Of a stretch of 8,908 nt of DNA, positions 6,341 to 8,908 are shown one piece after another (within the stretch, counting starts at the first letter, position 1; the number at the start of each line of letters is the position of its first letter). The position numbers were made by a program, and so were the translations under genes. The DNA comes from an uncultured Clostridia bacterium (GTDB lineage: Bacteria; Bacillota; Clostridia; Oscillospirales; Acutalibacteraceae), in assembly GCA_945221685.1 (NCBI GenBank), contig CALYNN010000059.1, positions 1 to 8,908 on the forward strand. The letters run 5' to 3'. The notes below the pieces were generated by a model that was not told the DNA's origin, made no database searches, and was given only the letters and a program-made list of their open reading frames with translations.

Positions 6341-6369
6341 ATGTTACTTTAAATAAATTCAGATGTCAA
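6341..6369 (-). promoter_or_regulatory. Promoter of the mreB-like/cobO/ECF operon
   Basis: Minus strand: perfect TTGACA (6364-6369), 17-base spacer, then TAACAT (6341-6346), which matches four of six -10 positions. The expected start near 6334 leaves about 20 bases before the ATG at 6312, enough for the AAGGAT site but far too short for a cobalamin riboswitch. The 87-base gap after recD2 has only a weak AT-rich hairpin and no convincing terminator, so some readthrough from recD2 is possible. Confidence 0.65.
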
Positions 6370-6399
6370 GAAAATATAAAACATTTAAAATATTGTTCA

Positions 6400-8622
6400 T
6401 TAAGCAAGGTCTGCGTCTTGCTCTTTTTCAAGAAAATGAAGCAACGCGCTGTAACGCCTGCTTTTTTTATCGTTATCCACCATAGCCTTTACAGAGCCTG
6501 TATTTCCCACAATAACAAGCATGCTTTTTGCTCTTGTCAGCGCAGTATAAAAAAGGTTTCTGTACGAAAGACGAGGCGGAGTTCCCACGGTAGGAATAAT
6601 AACCGCTTCAAATTCACTGCCCTGACTTTTGTGAACCGTCATAGCGTAGGCAAGCTCGATTTCTCTTGCGTTTTCAAAGCTGTAAACAGCCTCCCTGTCA
6701 TCAAAGCAGACAGTTATTGTGTCGTTTGCTCTGTCTATTCCCGTAAGAATTCCTATATCTCCGTTAAACACTCCGGCACCGCTTTCACTGCCCTTAAACC
6801 AGGGAATATCATAATTGTTTTTAATCTGCATTACCTTGTCGCCAACGCGCAGAATATATCCCCTGCTTCTCAATTCCTGTTTATTTTTTGAGGGTGGATT
6901 TAGCTTTGCCTGCAAAAGAGCGTTAAGATTTTCCGTCCCCGTGTCGCCCTTTCTGCTGGGGCAAAGCACCTGAATATCGTTTATGCAGTCGTAGCCGTAA
7001 ACAGCAGGAAGCCTTGCTATAACAAGTCCGACTATTTTTTTAGGAGCATTATATTTTGAGTCCTCATTAAGAAGAAAGAAATCGGAGTCGGGGTCACTAT
7101 TATCAAACTCGGGCATTTCGCCTTTAACTACTCTGTGGGCGTTTGATACTATTTTGCTTTCCATTGCCTGACGGAATATTTTAGTTAGGCTTACTACTCC
7201 TATTAAATCACTTGCTATTAAATCTGCAAGCACATTGCCTGCGCCCACAGGAGGAAGCTGATCCTTATCACCAACCATTATAAGCCTGCACCCCAAGGGC
7301 ATAGCATCAAGCAGGGCAGAAAATATTGTAACATCTACCATAGAAAGCTCGTCAACGATAAGCGCGTCACACTCAAGAGGATTACGCAAATTTCTTGTAA
7401 ATACGGATTCGGTAAGTCCTTCTCTGAACTCGGCTTCAAGCAGACGGTGAATAGTTTTTGCCTCAAAGCCGGTTAGCTCAGTCATACGCTTTGCGGCTCT
7501 ACCGGTAGGGGCGGCAAGGGCAACATCAAGTCCCCTGTTTTTCATAAGAGTAATTATGCCTTTAACCGTGGTGGTTTTTCCTGTACCGGGACCGCCTGTT
7601 AAAATCAGCATACCCTTGTTAACTGCGATTTCTATTGCTTCTCTTTGCTTATCGTCAAAGCGGATACCGTTTGCCTGCTCAAAGGCAAATATTTCCTCAT
7701 GCGACAGAGCGTTTTCCTTTGGCGGAAAATGAAGCATTACGCTTATCCTTTCTGCTATACCTGACTCTGCCTCAAAAATCTCGGGCAGGAAAAGAAAATC
7801 TCTGCCGTCTATATCCTCCTGAACAAGCTGCTTTGCTTCAATAGCGTTATCTATGGCAATTTCTACATCATCCTCACTGCATTCAAGCAACGAAATTGCC
7901 GGCTTAATAATACTGTTTCTCGGCAGGCAGGTATGACCGTTATTAAGATTATGCCTTACAATATACACTACCCCTGCCTGACTTCGATAGTCAAAAAACG
8001 GTTCTTCATCAAGATTAAAAGCAATTTCATCAGCCCGTTCAAATGTAAAGGTACCGCTTTGAGAAACGAAGGCATAGGGATTTTCTTTTATAATATCCAG
8101 TGCATTGCCTTTATACAAATTGTAAGCGTCGAACGCCTCCTGCTGACTCAATCCGATTTCGGCAAGTCCGTTCATTACATCACGGGCGGCAAACTGCATT
8201 TTAAAATCCATGCTTATTTTTTTTGCCTTCGATTTGTTTATACCCTTAATCTCCGCAAGCCTTTCAGGCTCATTTTCAATTACATTAAATGTATCTGCAC
8301 CGAAAGCGTTTACAATTTTTTCGGCAGTAGCCTGGCGTACTCCTTTAATAATTCCGGCAGACAAAAAGCGGAGCATACCCGAAGCATCGGCAGGCAAAGT
8401 GCGTTGCAGACGGACTGCCTTGAACTGTCTGCCAAAGGTTGGATGAATAGACCATTCGCCCTGAAAAACGGCCTCCTCTCCAATCATCACATTGCCTAAT
8501 GTTCCCACAACGGTTACAAATTCATCGCCTGCGTTAACCTCAATAACGGCAAAGCCTGTTGACTCGCTTCTATATGTAATATCTTCAATTATACCTGTTA
8601 AATTTTCAAGTTCTTCTGCCAT
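6400..8622 (-). CDS. recD2: RecD2-type ATP-dependent DNA helicase (RecD-like, SF1B)
   Basis: 740-residue 5'-3' DNA helicase of the RecD2 group, found in bacteria outside a RecBCD complex and linked to DNA repair and replication-fork maintenance. The N-terminal part (~1-80) is OB-like. Helix-hairpin-helix elements (~88-136, including LAEIKGINKSKAKKI) follow, then a helical region typical of RecD2. Motor motifs: Walker A GGPGTGKTT (343-351), Ia APTGRAAKRM (371-380), TIHRLLE (390-396), Walker B VDELS (423-427), motif III GDKDQLPPVG (451-460), FRQ (483-485), motif V MTVHKSQGSEF (661-671) and motif VI FYTALTRAK (691-699). All catalytic positions look intact and the length is usual for the family. 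I chose the ATG at 8622, with a weak GGTGA upstream; an in-frame GTG at 8631 would add three residues. It is monocistronic or leads into the next operon by readthrough. Confidence 0.96.
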   Translation of the reverse strand: MAEELENLTGIIEDITYRSESTGFAVIEVNAGDEFVTVVGTLGNVMIGEEAVFQGEWSIHPTFGRQFKAVRLQRTLPADASGMLRFLSAGIIKGVRQATAEKIVNAFGADTFNVIENEPERLAEIKGINKSKAKKISMDFKMQFAARDVMNGLAEIGLSQQEAFDAYNLYKGNALDIIKENPYAFVSQSGTFTFERADEIAFNLDEEPFFDYRSQAGVVYIVRHNLNNGHTCLPRNSIIKPAISLLECSEDDVEIAIDNAIEAKQLVQEDIDGRDFLFLPEIFEAESGIAERISVMLHFPPKENALSHEEIFAFEQANGIRFDDKQREAIEIAVNKGMLILTGGPGTGKTTTVKGIITLMKNRGLDVALAAPTGRAAKRMTELTGFEAKTIHRLLEAEFREGLTESVFTRNLRNPLECDALIVDELSMVDVTIFSALLDAMPLGCRLIMVGDKDQLPPVGAGNVLADLIASDLIGVVSLTKIFRQAMESKIVSNAHRVVKGEMPEFDNSDPDSDFFLLNEDSKYNAPKKIVGLVIARLPAVYGYDCINDIQVLCPSRKGDTGTENLNALLQAKLNPPSKNKQELRSRGYILRVGDKVMQIKNNYDIPWFKGSESGAGVFNGDIGILTGIDRANDTITVCFDDREAVYSFENAREIELAYAMTVHKSQGSEFEAVIIPTVGTPPRLSYRNLFYTALTRAKSMLVIVGNTGSVKAMVDNDKKSRRYSALLHFLEKEQDADLA

Positions 8623-8638
8623 AATTTTCACCGAATAG

Positions 8639-8647
8639 ATTATAGCA
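8639..8647 (-). promoter_or_regulatory. Extended -10 promoter for recD2
   Basis: The minus strand reads TGCTATAAT: a perfect -10 hexamer (8639-8644) with the TG dinucleotide of an extended -10 element. The -35 region falls in the T-tract of the tuf terminator and has no good hexamer, which extended -10 promoters can tolerate. The predicted start near 8632 would leave only about 10 leader bases before the recD2 ATG. Confidence 0.6.
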
Positions 8648-8658
8648 CATCAGAGCGC

Positions 8659-8689
8659 AAAAAAAAAGAGCAAGTCAAAGACTTGCTCT
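8659..8689 (-). terminator. Strong intrinsic terminator of tuf
   Basis: On the minus strand a perfect 10-bp stem (AGAGCAAGTC with GACTTGCTCT, 8667-8689) with a three-base loop is followed by a run of nine T (8659-8667, one shared with the stem). It lies 17 bases past the tuf stop codon and separates tuf from recD2. The plus strand has no T-run after the hairpin, so it is unidirectional. Confidence 0.93.
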
Positions 8690-8705
8690 AATTGTTTTAA
8701 AGAAA

Positions 8706-8908
8706 TTACTCTTCGATAGCTGTTACAACGCCTGAACCAACTGTTCTGCCGCCTTCACGGATAGCGAAACGAAGACCTTCTTCAATAGCGATAGGAGTAA
8801 TGAGCTCAACGTTCATTACAACATTATCGCCGGGCATACACATCTCTGTTCCCTCAGGAAGAGTGATAACGCCTGTTACGTCTGTTGTTCTGAAATAGAA
8901 CTGAGGAC
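8706..8908 (-). CDS. tuf: Elongation factor Tu, C-terminal part (5' end outside window)
   Basis: Partial gene: the last 66 complete codons plus stop. The translation contains PQFYFRTTDVTGVI, PEGTEMCMPGDNV, ELITPIAIEEGLRFAIREGG and RTVGSGVVTAI, the conserved domain III of EF-Tu, the GTPase that delivers aminoacyl-tRNA to the ribosome. The end (AIEE) is normal for the family, so the C-terminus is intact; the GTPase domain lies outside the window. Its codons look more selective than in neighbouring genes (for example frequent GTT and CGT), as expected for a highly expressed gene. A strong terminator follows. Confidence 0.98.
   Translation of the reverse strand, partial: PQFYFRTTDVTGVITLPEGTEMCMPGDNVVMNVELITPIAIEEGLRFAIREGGRTVGSGVVTAIEE

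Noticed and set aside
6370..6399. Possible terminator after recD2
   Set aside because: The AT-rich hairpin with AACA/TGTT arms has mismatches and almost no GC pairs; too weak to call.
6337..6891. Plus-strand open frame of 184 codons
   Set aside because: It overlaps the conserved 3' end of recD2 (motifs V and VI) and the operon promoter region; the translation is Cys/Lys/Ser-rich with no family features, so it is a shadow frame.
7933..8499. Plus-strand open frame of 188 codons antisense to recD2
   Set aside because: It lies wholly inside the well-supported recD2 gene on the other strand, has no good ribosome binding site, and its translation shows no recognisable domain.

Overview
The window looks like a chromosomal segment of a low-to-moderate GC Gram-positive bacterium (Bacillota, class Clostridia, perhaps an Oscillospirales/Ruminococcus-like gut anaerobe). 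The basis is strong AGGAGG-type ribosome binding sites, AT-rich spacers with sigma-A-like promoters, UGA used as stop, and the gene families present (RecD2, MreB paralogue, ECF transporter, YozG/DUF2975 pair). The genus is an inference I cannot confirm. Every gene lies on the minus strand, so transcription runs from high to low coordinates. I see no insertion sequence, phage gene, CRISPR array, tRNA or rRNA, and no gene-free stretch longer than about 160 bases.

Reading in the direction of transcription, the right edge holds the last 66 complete codons of tuf (EF-Tu), closed by a strong intrinsic terminator (8659-8689). An extended -10 promoter follows at once and drives recD2 (6400-8622), a 740-residue RecD2-type DNA helicase with all of its motor motifs.

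Next is a probable six-gene operon with its own promoter (6341-6369) and an intrinsic terminator (1502-1529). It encodes a divergent MreB/actin-like protein, a short corrinoid adenosyltransferase (CobO/BtuR), and the T, fused-A and S subunits of an ECF-type vitamin transporter. The sixth gene is an 82-residue membrane protein of unknown function. The genes are tightly packed: mreB-like/cobO and ecfA/ecfS share ATGA overlaps, and ecfT/ecfA overlap by 28 bases. A corrinoid adenosyltransferase beside an ECF transporter argues for cobalamin or corrinoid salvage: uptake by S+T+AA, then adenosylation by CobO. Why an actin-like gene heads the operon is unclear. Its phosphate-2 motif has Asn where MreB proteins have a conserved Asp.

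The left end holds a second operon with a near-consensus promoter (1435-1462): a DUF2975 membrane protein, a small YozG-type Cro/C1 regulator, and the start of a multi-spanning DUF4153/DUF4173-like membrane protein cut by the window edge.

I found no convincing wholly new system. The points most worth a second look are the variant MreB-like protein coupled to B12 salvage, the unknown small membrane protein in the transporter operon, and the three-gene membrane/regulator operon.
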